Source: an uncultured Lachnospiraceae bacterium
GTDB taxonomy: Bacteria > Bacillota > Clostridia > Lachnospirales > Lachnospiraceae
Assembly (NCBI GenBank): GCA_947625135.1
Contig: CANQNE010000002.1
Coordinates: 1-64,000, forward strand
Length of the DNA stretch: 64,000 bases
Direction: 5' to 3'
The translations under genes were made by a program, and so were the position numbers. Position 1 is the stretch's first letter; the number at the start of each line of letters is the position of its first letter. Positions 43,238 to 50,972 of this stretch are shown here, in pieces. The notes beneath the pieces are model-generated. The model made no database searches. It had not been told where the DNA came from and was given only the letters and a program-made list of their open reading frames with translations.

Positions 43238-45883
43238 TTAGTTTTTTATCATATTCGCCAAAAGCGCGCCGGCTTTTGACAGTGCGTCGTCGATCCCGGC
43301 AGGATTTTTGCCGCCGGCCTGAGCCATATTTGGCCTGCCGCCGCCGCCGCCACCGATGAAGGAGGCGATGCCTTTGATCAGATTTCCCGCATGGGCGCCT
43401 GATTTTATGGCGCCGTCCGTTGCCATAGCCATCAGGTTCACCTTGCCGCCATGTTCGGAAGCAAGCACCACAACGCCTTCACCCAGCTTTTCCTTCAGCT
43501 GGTCGCCCAGATCACGCAGACCGTTCATATCCACATTGGACAGCTTCAGCCCAAGGAACTTGCAGCCGTTAATCTCCTGCACCTGATCGGTCACATCTCC
43601 CATGGCTTCCTTTGCCGCCTTGCTCTTTAAGGATTCGTTCTCGCTCTGCAGCGCCTTGATCTCCGTATTCAAAGAGTGGATCTTTGCAGCCAGCTCTCCC
43701 GGCGTTGTCCGTGCTTCCCGGGCTGCCTGCTGCAGCTGTTCTTCCAGCTGTGCAAAATAAGCCAGCACGCCGGAGGCAGTTACCGCCTCGATCCGGCGCA
43801 CACCTGCCGCAATTCCTGTCTCAGACAGGATCTTAAACACGGAAATGGCGCTGGTATTGGACACATGGGTGCCGCCGCAAAGCTCAATGGAATACTCTCC
43901 CATATTCACTACCCGGACGATATCCCCGTACTTCTCGCCGAACAGCGCCATTGCGCCGGTCTTCTTTGCCTCATCGATGCTCATCAGATCCGTGCGTACC
44001 GGATAAGCCTGTTGGATACTCTCGTTCACAAGCTGCTCTACCTGCTGAAGTTCCTCCGCCGTCATAGGCGCAAAATGGGTAAAGTCAAAACGGAGGCGGT
44101 CAGCATTTACCATGGAACCGGCCTGCTCCACATGAGTTCCCAGCACAGTGCGCAGCGCTTTATGAAGAAGATGTGTAGCGCTGTGATTCTTGGCGGTGGA
44201 CTGACGTTTTTTCTCATTGACCTGCAGGGAAACCTGATCGCCCACTGCGAACATGCCCTTTGTCACCTTGCCCACATGGCCGATCTTGCCTCTGGACAGC
44301 TTCACTGTATCGCAAACGACAAATTCCGCTCCGTCCTTTGTGATCAGTCCGGTATCGGCCTCCTGACCGCCGCTTGTGGCATAGAAAGGGGTGGCGTTTA
44401 CGATGACCGTTCCGGCGTCCCCTTCCGCAAGAGCCTGTACAAGCTCTGTTTCTGTAGTAAGGACGGTGATCTCTGACTGTCCCGTCAGCGTTTCATAGCC
44501 GGTAAACTCAGAAGTGACAGACGGATCGATGGACTCATATACCGTTACGTCCGCGCCCATATAATTGGTGACCTTTCTGGCCTTTCTCGCCTTTGTCCGC
44601 TGCTCTTCCATACAGGATTTAAATCCGGCTTCCTCCACAGTAAATCCGGCTTCCGCCAAAATCTCCTTTGTCAGATCAAGGGGGAATCCGTAAGTATCGT
44701 ATAATTTAAATGTATTCTCCCCGGACAGCTCTGTGACGCCTGCAGCCTTCATTTCCTTCTGCATTTCCGTGAGAATGGAGAGACCCTGATCGATGGTCTT
44801 CGCAAATTTATGTTCTTCCTCTGTCAACACCCTGAAGATCATGGACTGCTTTTCCTCAAGCTCCGGATAACCGGATTTGGAACCTTCAATCACCGTGCCG
44901 CTGAGTTTGGCTAAAAATTCACCCTGAATCCCCAGAAGTCTGCCGTGCCTTGCAGCCCGGCGGATCAGGCGGCGAAGCACATAGCCCCTTCCCTCATTTG
45001 AGGGCATGATGCCGTCGGAGATCATAAAGGTAGCGGAACGGATATGGTCCGTGATCAGACGGATGGATACATCCTTTGCCTCATCTTCTTTATAGACTGC
45101 ATGGGCAAGGCTGCAGACATGATCACGCAGCGCCTTTACTGTATCTACATCGAAGATGGAATCCACGTCCTGCACCACTGCGGCCAGCCGCTCCAGTCCC
45201 ATGCCGGTGTCAATATTTTTGTGTTCCAGCTCCTCATAGTTGCCTTTGCCGTCGCCGTCAAACTGGGTGAACACGTTGTTCCAGATCTCCATATAGCGAT
45301 CGCAGTCGCAGCCTACCGTACAGTCCGGTTTTCCGCAGCCGTAGCGCTCGCCTCTGTCATAATAGATCTCGGAACAGGGGCCGCAGGGGCCTGCGCCGTG
45401 TTCCCAGAAATTGTCTTCCTTCCCAAAACGGAAAATACGCGCCTTGGGAATACCGATCTGCTCGTTCCAGATCCGGAAGGCTTCTTCGTCATCCTCATAG
45501 ATAGAAGGATATAACCGGGATTCATCCAGCCCGATCACTTTGGTGAGAAATTCCCATGACCAGGCGATGGCCTCCTCCTTGAAATAATCCCCAAAAGAGA
45601 AATTCCCCAGCATTTCAAAAAAAGTACCGTGTCGGGCAGTTTTCCCCACATTTTCAATATCCCCGGTACGGATACATTTCTGGCAGGTAGTCACCCGCTT
45701 TCTGGGCGGTGTCTCCTGACCTGTAAAATAAGGCTTCAAAGGCGCCATGCCGCTGTTGATCAGCAGCAGGCTGTCGTCATTGTGAGGTACAAGGGAAAAA
45801 CTCTTCATCGCCAGATGCCCTTTACTCTCAAAAAACTCTAAAAACATTCTGCGCAGTTCGTTTACGCCATATTTCTTATTCAC
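43238..45883 (-). CDS. alaS: Alanyl-tRNA synthetase
   Basis: An 881-aa class II synthetase. The aminoacylation domain opens NELRRMFLEFFESKGHLAMKSFSLVP; the editing domain has the HxxxH zinc site HSATHLLH and CGGTHV. The C-terminal C-Ala domain ends with the glycine-rich GGGGGG stretch and ALSKAGALLANMIKN. The start is a GTG (V as first codon, read as Met) with GGGAGG upstream; the earlier ATG frame does not match the family. It overlaps the 47-aa membrane ORF by 8 bp. No T-box is present in the short leader. Confidence 0.96.
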   Translation of the reverse strand: MNKKYGVNELRRMFLEFFESKGHLAMKSFSLVPHNDDSLLLINSGMAPLKPYFTGQETPPRKRVTTCQKCIRTGDIENVGKTARHGTFFEMLGNFSFGDYFKEEAIAWSWEFLTKVIGLDESRLYPSIYEDDEEAFRIWNEQIGIPKARIFRFGKEDNFWEHGAGPCGPCSEIYYDRGERYGCGKPDCTVGCDCDRYMEIWNNVFTQFDGDGKGNYEELEHKNIDTGMGLERLAAVVQDVDSIFDVDTVKALRDHVCSLAHAVYKEDEAKDVSIRLITDHIRSATFMISDGIMPSNEGRGYVLRRLIRRAARHGRLLGIQGEFLAKLSGTVIEGSKSGYPELEEKQSMIFRVLTEEEHKFAKTIDQGLSILTEMQKEMKAAGVTELSGENTFKLYDTYGFPLDLTKEILAEAGFTVEEAGFKSCMEEQRTKARKARKVTNYMGADVTVYESIDPSVTSEFTGYETLTGQSEITVLTTETELVQALAEGDAGTVIVNATPFYATSGGQEADTGLITKDGAEFVVCDTVKLSRGKIGHVGKVTKGMFAVGDQVSLQVNEKKRQSTAKNHSATHLLHKALRTVLGTHVEQAGSMVNADRLRFDFTHFAPMTAEELQQVEQLVNESIQQAYPVRTDLMSIDEAKKTGAMALFGEKYGDIVRVVNMGEYSIELCGGTHVSNTSAISVFKILSETGIAAGVRRIEAVTASGVLAYFAQLEEQLQQAAREARTTPGELAAKIHSLNTEIKALQSENESLKSKAAKEAMGDVTDQVQEINGCKFLGLKLSNVDMNGLRDLGDQLKEKLGEGVVVLASEHGGKVNLMAMATDGAIKSGAHAGNLIKGIASFIGGGGGGRPNMAQAGGKNPAGIDDALSKAGALLANMIKN

Positions 45884-46019
45884 TATCTTTCCTCCCAAGC
45901 GCATCCTTTGCGTCTTTTTTCTTTCGCAAAAATTTTCCCAAAAAAACGCCGGCAATGGCAACCGCCACCAGCAGCGCCGCTTCAATAAAGTACGTCAAGA
46001 AAGAGCTTACTATAGCCAT
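45876..46019 (-). CDS. 47-aa membrane protein overlapping alaS start
   Basis: A short frame reads MAIVSSFLTYFIEAALLVAV, then a continued hydrophobic stretch AIAGVFLGKF and a lysine-rich end LRKKKDAKDALGRKDSE. It has one transmembrane helix (about 9-29) followed by a basic tail, so the tail probably stays in the cytoplasm. AAGGAAAGGTGAG lies just before the ATG, and the stop overlaps the alaS GTG start by 8 bp in another frame. The layout suggests that alaS is translated by coupling to this small gene. I do not recognise a family. Confidence 0.65.
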   Translation of the reverse strand: MAIVSSFLTYFIEAALLVAVAIAGVFLGKFLRKKKDAKDALGRKDSE

Positions 46020-46073
46020 ACGCTCACCTTTCCTTCTGTTTTGTTTAACATCTGCATTTTACACACTGTTAAA

Positions 46074-46102
46074 ATGATAGCATACCAGTTTCGTTATTTC
46101 AA
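46074..46102 (-). promoter_or_regulatory. Promoter of the small membrane ORF and alaS
   Basis: On the minus strand TTGAAA (46097-46102) and TATCAT (46074-46079) are 17 bases apart, about 55 bases before the 47-aa ORF. Confidence 0.75.
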
Positions 46103-46109
46103 GTAAAAA

Positions 46110-46583
46110 CTAAAGTCCCTCATCCGTCATAAGCCCGTCTCCGTCCGCCGCGGAGGTAGCCAGCTTGTCGCAGCGCTCATTATAGGCATGTCCGTTGTGC
46201 CCTTTTACCCATATAAATGTGACACTGTGGGGCTTCATTGCCCTTAGCAGCCGCTGCCACAGATCTACATTCTTCACGGGGCCGCTGCTTCCCCGCCAGT
46301 TTTTTTTCAGCCAGCTGTCCATCCAGCCCTTATTAAAAGCATCCGTCAGATATTTGGAATCACTGTAAAGATCCACCTGACAGGGTTTTGTCAGCGCCTC
46401 CAGCCCTGCGATGGCGGCCATCAGCTCCATGCGGTTGTTGGTGGTGCGCACATACCCGCCGGAAAATTCTCTCGTATGTAAGGTTCCCTTAGAATCCAGA
46501 AAGGTCAGGACAGCGCCGTAGCCTCCCGGCCCCTCCGGGTTGCCTCTTGCGGCGCCATCCGTGTATAAATCTACATGTGTCAT
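46110..46583 (-). CDS. rnhA: Ribonuclease HI
   Basis: A 157-aa RNase H. The catalytic residues are visible: D in VDLYTDGAARGNP, E in NRMELMAAIAGLEAL, D in DLYSDSKYLTDAF and the last D in CDKLATSAADG. It removes RNA from RNA-DNA hybrids. GAGG precedes MTHVDLYTD, so the longer upstream frame is not used. A gap of 25 bp separates it from the upstream membrane protein gene. Confidence 0.95.
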   Translation of the reverse strand: MTHVDLYTDGAARGNPEGPGGYGAVLTFLDSKGTLHTREFSGGYVRTTNNRMELMAAIAGLEALTKPCQVDLYSDSKYLTDAFNKGWMDSWLKKNWRGSSGPVKNVDLWQRLLRAMKPHSVTFIWVKGHNGHAYNERCDKLATSAADGDGLMTDEGL

Positions 46584-46608
46584 ACGTTTCCTCATTTCAA
46601 AAATATGC

Positions 46609-47085
46609 CTAATATTTCTGTCTTTCCGGCAGAAAAATCTGCAGATAGTCCGGCTGCTCCTCTTCAAAAACCAGCCAGCGGATCAGGTCGTCCAGTACAA
46701 TCGCCACCAGGCACAGCGCTGAAAAGGCCAGCGCCATAGGCAGGCAGATCTGTCCCATCAGGTTAAAGGGCATATTGTGGTAATCCCATACATGCCAGCC
46801 CTTCCAGAGATTCACCATGCAGCCGGTGACAAATTCCCCGCAAAGCACAAAAATATCGCAGCGGATCACCTGCTTCCACAGAGGCGCCTGCCATGCAGGC
46901 TGTTCATTCTGGACAGAGCAGAATAAAAAACAGATTGCGCCCAGAAGGTACATGGACCAGTGGGACCAGCCCCGGTGCAGCACCTCGATGTAATAGTAGG
47001 CGCAGCCGCCTAAATGAAACAGTAATACATATTTAAATATCTGTCTTGATAATCGTCTTGCCATTTGTCTGTACGTTGTCTTCAT
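46609..47085 (-). CDS. Putative PF06541-type membrane protein (ABC_trans_CmpB-like)
   Basis: A 158-aa protein with about four hydrophobic segments (near 21-40, 48-62, 85-100 and 118-140) and the motif GWHVWDYHNMPFNLMGQICLP, typical of the putative ABC-transporter type IV membrane family PF06541. Function is unknown. Start is uncertain: neither this Met nor the one at MARRLSRQ has a clear Shine-Dalgarno sequence, and the frame is open slightly further upstream. Confidence 0.7.
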   Translation of the reverse strand: MKTTYRQMARRLSRQIFKYVLLFHLGGCAYYYIEVLHRGWSHWSMYLLGAICFLFCSVQNEQPAWQAPLWKQVIRCDIFVLCGEFVTGCMVNLWKGWHVWDYHNMPFNLMGQICLPMALAFSALCLVAIVLDDLIRWLVFEEEQPDYLQIFLPERQKY

Positions 47086-47115
47086 AAAGACAAGTATGCG
47101 CAGAATCAAAACAGA

Positions 47116-48414
47116 CTATGCACAAATTCTCTCTACAATGCGGGCGCATTGCCGGTAGATCATGTTTGGATCTTCATCGATATAGAACTTTCTGTCCTCA
47201 TAGAGGATCTTGCCGGCGATCATAGTCAGGGCCACGTTATCCTTGCTTCCACTGTATACAAGGTTCTTTACAAGATCGTTTATGGGCTGCATATTTGGTC
47301 TTTGCAGGTCGATGAGGATCAGGTCTGCCTGTTTGCCCTCTGCCAGCACGTCGCAGTCCGGCAGGCACATAGCGCCGGCGCCGCCAGTGGTGGCCGCCTT
47401 CAGCACCAGATCGGCGGGCATGGCCGCGGAATCCTTCCTTTTCAGCTTCTGCAATCCGGTCATCAGCGCCATTTCCTTGAACATATCCAAACAGTTATTG
47501 CTGGCAGGCCCGTCTGTCCCGATGGCAAGTGAGATTCCCATCTCCGCCATAGCCGCAAGAGGCGCGATACCGCTTGCCAGCTTCATATTGGAGCCCGGAT
47601 TTGTCACTACCCACATGTGATGGTTTCGGAAGATTTCCATATCTCCCTTTGACACATGCACACAGTGGAACCCTCCGCCGCCATATTCAAACATGCCCAG
47701 ACTTTCCAGAAATACGGTGGGGGTCACGCCGTAACGCTCTATGCAGCCTGCTACCTCCGCCGCCGTCTCCGAATTATGCGTGTAAACCGGCGCCTTCAGC
47801 TTGCGCGCCAGCTTTGCCACATCCTTCAGCATAGATTTACAAGTGGTGTATTCCCCATGAAAACCAAGCTGGTATGAGATCAGCGGATGCACCTGATTAT
47901 ACTGCATATACTCTTCCTCCAGCGTCTGTACATTGCCGCCGAAATCATTGATGCGTCCGCACAGCACCGAGCGGAAGCCAGTCTCTATGGACGCCTTCAC
48001 AAATGCCTCCGGCTCCATATACATATCAAAGCAGGCGGTGATGCCGCTTGTAAGATATTCCAGAAAAGCCAGCTTTGACAGCCAGTATACATCGTCTGCG
48101 GTGAGCTTTGCCTCTCTCGGAAACACCTGCCGCTCCAGCCAGTCCTGCAGAGGCAGGTCATCGGCAAGGGAGCGCAGGAAGGTCATGGCAGAATGGGTGT
48201 GGGCATTTTTAAAACCCGGCATCAGAAGGTTTCCGGCGCCGTCGATCTCCCGATCCCACTTTATGGACGCATACTGATCCGCTGGGAAATCCTGAGATCC
48301 TTTTCCTGCGCCCACATAAGCGATCCGATCGTCAAAAACCCACAGCTCGCCCTCAAAAATGTCCTTTCCTTCCTCCATAGTCAATATTTTCGCATTATAG
48401 ATTCGTGTATTCAA
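47116..48414 (-). CDS. Amidohydrolase, 5-methylthioadenosine/S-adenosylhomocysteine deaminase-like
   Basis: A 432-aa metal-dependent deaminase of the MtaD/SsnA/chlorohydrolase group. Metal ligands are visible as NAHTHSAM (about 66), LGFHGEYTTCKSM (about 183), VYTHNSETAAE (about 215) and GTDGPASNNCLDMFKEM (about 298). The ring-deaminating group includes MTA/SAH and guanine deaminases; the adjacent purine nucleoside phosphorylase fits a purine or MTA salvage role. The start is a TTG six bases after AAAGGGGA, giving the family-like N-terminus MNTRIYNAKILTMEEGKD. Confidence 0.85.
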   Translation of the reverse strand: MNTRIYNAKILTMEEGKDIFEGELWVFDDRIAYVGAGKGSQDFPADQYASIKWDREIDGAGNLLMPGFKNAHTHSAMTFLRSLADDLPLQDWLERQVFPREAKLTADDVYWLSKLAFLEYLTSGITACFDMYMEPEAFVKASIETGFRSVLCGRINDFGGNVQTLEEEYMQYNQVHPLISYQLGFHGEYTTCKSMLKDVAKLARKLKAPVYTHNSETAAEVAGCIERYGVTPTVFLESLGMFEYGGGGFHCVHVSKGDMEIFRNHHMWVVTNPGSNMKLASGIAPLAAMAEMGISLAIGTDGPASNNCLDMFKEMALMTGLQKLKRKDSAAMPADLVLKAATTGGAGAMCLPDCDVLAEGKQADLILIDLQRPNMQPINDLVKNLVYSGSKDNVALTMIAGKILYEDRKFYIDEDPNMIYRQCARIVERICA

Positions 48415-48459
48415 ACGAGTTCCCCTTTTCTTTCATGCTGTCCCTTATGTTGTCATCCT

Positions 48460-49293
48460 TCAGAGCATGTCCCCCATGGCGGCTACAGAAGCCTTTATGA
48501 GACTTTTGAACAGCGGCGCCACCCGGTCTGCCGTCTCCTTGACTTCCTCGTGGGTAAGCGGCTTTGGAGAAATGCCCGCTGCCAGATTGGTGATGCAGGA
48601 AATGCCGCACACCTTCATGCCGGCGTGAACGGCTGCAATGGCTTCACAGGCGGTACTCATCCCCACTGCGTCCGCGCCCATCGCACCGGCCATGCGGATC
48701 TCCGCAGGAGTCTCATAGCTTGGGCCAGTCAGCTGGATATAAACACCTTTTTTCAGCGGGATCTGCAGTTTTCCGGCTTCCCGTTCTATGATCCCGTTCA
48801 GTCCGGGATCATATACATGGGACATATCCGGGAAACGCACGCCCAGTTCGTCAATATTCTGGCCGATCAGGGGATTGGGCACAAAGCTGGCAATATGATC
48901 TGTGATTACCATAAAGTCTCCTGCCCGGTACGTATGGTTAATGCCGCCGGAAGCGTTTGTCAGAAATAGGAGCTTCGCTCCCATCCGGCCCATGAGACGG
49001 ATGGGCAGTACCACATCTGTGATGGAATATCCCTCGTAATAATGTACCCGTCCCTGCATGATCACAACAGGCACGTCCTGAATGTGAGAAAACACAAACC
49101 GGCCTTTATGTCCGAATACGGTAGATATTGGAAACCCTTCGATCTCATTATACTCAATGACGCCCTCCTGCAAAAGCTCGTCGGCAAGGGCCCCAAGACC
49201 GGAGCCCAATACAAGCGCAGCTTTTGGGGTAAAGGGAATTTTATTGCGGATGCTCTGATAACAGAGTTCCAGCTTCTGATATACCGGATTCAT
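48460..49293 (-). CDS. punA: Purine nucleoside phosphorylase
   Basis: A 277-aa trimeric-type PNP that splits inosine and guanosine to base and ribose 1-phosphate. Motifs are AALVLGSGLGALADELL (about 22-38), VIMQGRVHYYEGYS (phosphate-site His), GPSYETPAEIRMAGAMGADAVGMST (base-site Glu and Met) and ITNLAAGISPKPLTHEEV. GGGAGGG precedes MNPVYQ; the longer frame starts over the hairpin. A gap of 45 bp separates it from the deaminase gene. Confidence 0.95.
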   Translation of the reverse strand: MNPVYQKLELCYQSIRNKIPFTPKAALVLGSGLGALADELLQEGVIEYNEIEGFPISTVFGHKGRFVFSHIQDVPVVIMQGRVHYYEGYSITDVVLPIRLMGRMGAKLLFLTNASGGINHTYRAGDFMVITDHIASFVPNPLIGQNIDELGVRFPDMSHVYDPGLNGIIEREAGKLQIPLKKGVYIQLTGPSYETPAEIRMAGAMGADAVGMSTACEAIAAVHAGMKVCGISCITNLAAGISPKPLTHEEVKETADRVAPLFKSLIKASVAAMGDML

Positions 49294-49335
49294 TTCAGCC
49301 CTCCCAAAATTGCATACATAACAGACAACACAACA

Positions 49336-49374
49336 GGAAAAAACCACTTGCAGTTTTGTCAAATGGTTTTTTCC
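49336..49374 (-). terminator. Perfect 11-bp inverted repeat after spoIVA, before punA
   Basis: GGAAAAAACCA (49336-49346) pairs perfectly with TGGTTTTTTCC (49364-49374) around a 17-base loop. The stem carries its own U-rich run, so it may act as the spoIVA terminator. Read for punA, it would be in the leader, because a promoter-like TGGACT-N17-TATAAT lies between spoIVA and it. Confidence 0.5.
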
Positions 49375-49430
49375 GTTTTCTTGATTATATGAAATTTTAT
49401 GGAAAAAGTCCAGTCTATTTGTCCGGTTTA

Positions 49431-50906
49431 TCAGATAATAATGCAGACCATGCCGCCGTTGGAATCGTTGACAATTTTTTTCATGGTGTCCTGCAGCTTT
49501 TGCTGACATTCTTCCCCCATGAGGGCAAGCTTGCTTCGGATCCCGTCGTCCACCAGCTGCTCAATGGATTTTCCGAAAATATTAGTACTCCAGATCCCGC
49601 CTTCCGCCTGCTGATTTTCCTTGATAAAGCTGATGAGATCCTCAGCCTGCTCCTGGTTTCCTACGATCGGGGCGATTTCCGTCTCGATATTGGCGCGGAT
49701 CATGTGGATGGAGGGACTGGACGCCCGAATTTTCACACCGAACTTATTGCCGTGCCGGATGACTTCCGGCTCCTCCAGACTGATCTCATCCCGTGCCGGT
49801 GTCACAACGCCGTACCCCTTCTGCCGGACAGATTCCATAGCGGAGAGTACCTTATCGTATTCCTGCTTCATCTGGGACAGATCCCGGATCAGGCGGATCA
49901 ACCGGTATTCTCCGTCAATGTCGATCCCGGCAAGCTGGCTTAACATTTCATAATAATATTTTTCATGGAACTCCAAATACATTTTTATATTGCCGGTGGC
50001 AAGATCCACCGCATCCATCCGCATACGCTTTATGTAGTCCGTTTCTAATTGGGGCGGCTGTTCCTTTACATCCCTGACTTTTCCGTTATCCTCCATAAAT
50101 TTCTTCACATATCGGATCAGCTCTGTTTTAATGGGATTGTCATTGGACAGCATTTCCACCCACTTGGGCACATAAATCTCCAGAGAAGCGATGGGAAATT
50201 CATAAAGGATCTGTTCCATGATCTTGTGGATCTCTTCTTTTCTAAGCTGATTACAGTTTACGGGCATCACCGTGACGCCGTATCGTTTGGACAGCTGTTC
50301 CGCAAGATGCGTCGCCTCGTCGCTGTAGGGCTTTTCCGAATTCAGGAGAACGATAAAAGGCTTGTTGATCTCTTTCAGTTCTTCAATGGTGCGCTCTTCC
50401 GGCACCACAAAGCTGTCCCGTGGGATTTCTCCGAAGGAACCATCGCCGGTAATGACGATCCCGATGCCAGCGTGGTCGTGAATGACTTTATGCGTCCCGA
50501 TCTCCGCTGCCTTTGAAAAGGGAATCTCATAGTCCAGCCATGGCGTTTTCACCATCCGTTCCGTCTGTTCCCGGCCCTCTCCCGCTCCTGCGCCCTTAGC
50601 CATATAGCCAACGCAGTCAATGAGTCTGACCTTTACGGCAATATTGTCCGCTAGCTTTATCTGCGCCGCATCCTTTGGAATGAATTTCGGTTCCGTGGTA
50701 GTTACGATGGCGCCAGGCGCAGAAAGGGGCAGTTCATCCACAGCACGCTCCTTTGCAGCCCCTTCTTCCATGTACGGCAGTACCATCAGATCCATAAACC
50801 GTTTGATAAATGTAGACTTTCCGGTACGCACCGGCCCCACGATCCCTATATAGATCTCGCCGCCTGTACGCGCCGCTATATCCTGATAGACCGCAAAATT
50901 GTCCAT
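49431..50906 (-). CDS. spoIVA: Stage IV sporulation protein A (SpoIVA)
   Basis: A 491-aa morphogenetic ATPase that builds the base of the spore coat around the forespore. It opens DNFAVYQDIAARTGGEIYIG and carries the Walker A VGPVRTGKSTFIKRF (about 24-38). The family C-terminus ends MKKIVNDSNGGMVCIII, the region that anchors SpoIVA to SpoVM. Length is the family's norm. It is monocistronic, with a sporulation-type promoter. Confidence 0.97.
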   Translation of the reverse strand: MDNFAVYQDIAARTGGEIYIGIVGPVRTGKSTFIKRFMDLMVLPYMEEGAAKERAVDELPLSAPGAIVTTTEPKFIPKDAAQIKLADNIAVKVRLIDCVGYMAKGAGAGEGREQTERMVKTPWLDYEIPFSKAAEIGTHKVIHDHAGIGIVITGDGSFGEIPRDSFVVPEERTIEELKEINKPFIVLLNSEKPYSDEATHLAEQLSKRYGVTVMPVNCNQLRKEEIHKIMEQILYEFPIASLEIYVPKWVEMLSNDNPIKTELIRYVKKFMEDNGKVRDVKEQPPQLETDYIKRMRMDAVDLATGNIKMYLEFHEKYYYEMLSQLAGIDIDGEYRLIRLIRDLSQMKQEYDKVLSAMESVRQKGYGVVTPARDEISLEEPEVIRHGNKFGVKIRASSPSIHMIRANIETEIAPIVGNQEQAEDLISFIKENQQAEGGIWSTNIFGKSIEQLVDDGIRSKLALMGEECQQKLQDTMKKIVNDSNGGMVCIII

Positions 50907-50933
50907 ACAAATACCCCCTTGCTATGCTGATTA

Positions 50934-50961
50934 AGTATATGCAGGGGGGTATATAAAATAT
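50934..50961 (-). promoter_or_regulatory. SigE-type sporulation promoter of spoIVA
   Basis: On the minus strand ATATTT (plus 50956-50961), 14 bases, then CATATACT (plus 50934-50941) match the mother-cell SigE pattern (ATATTT-N14-CATACANT) at all but two -10 positions. A sigma-A -35 is lacking. SpoIVA is a known SigE target in Bacillus, so class and gene agree. Confidence 0.7.
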
Positions 50962-50972
50962 ACATGTGACTG

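Noticed and set aside
43338..43362. CCG-rich microsatellite-like run
   Set aside because: It encodes the conserved glycine-rich loop of the alaS C-terminal domain.
46020..46073. T-box ahead of alaS
   Set aside because: Too short for a T-box and without the conserved TGG-containing bulge sequence.
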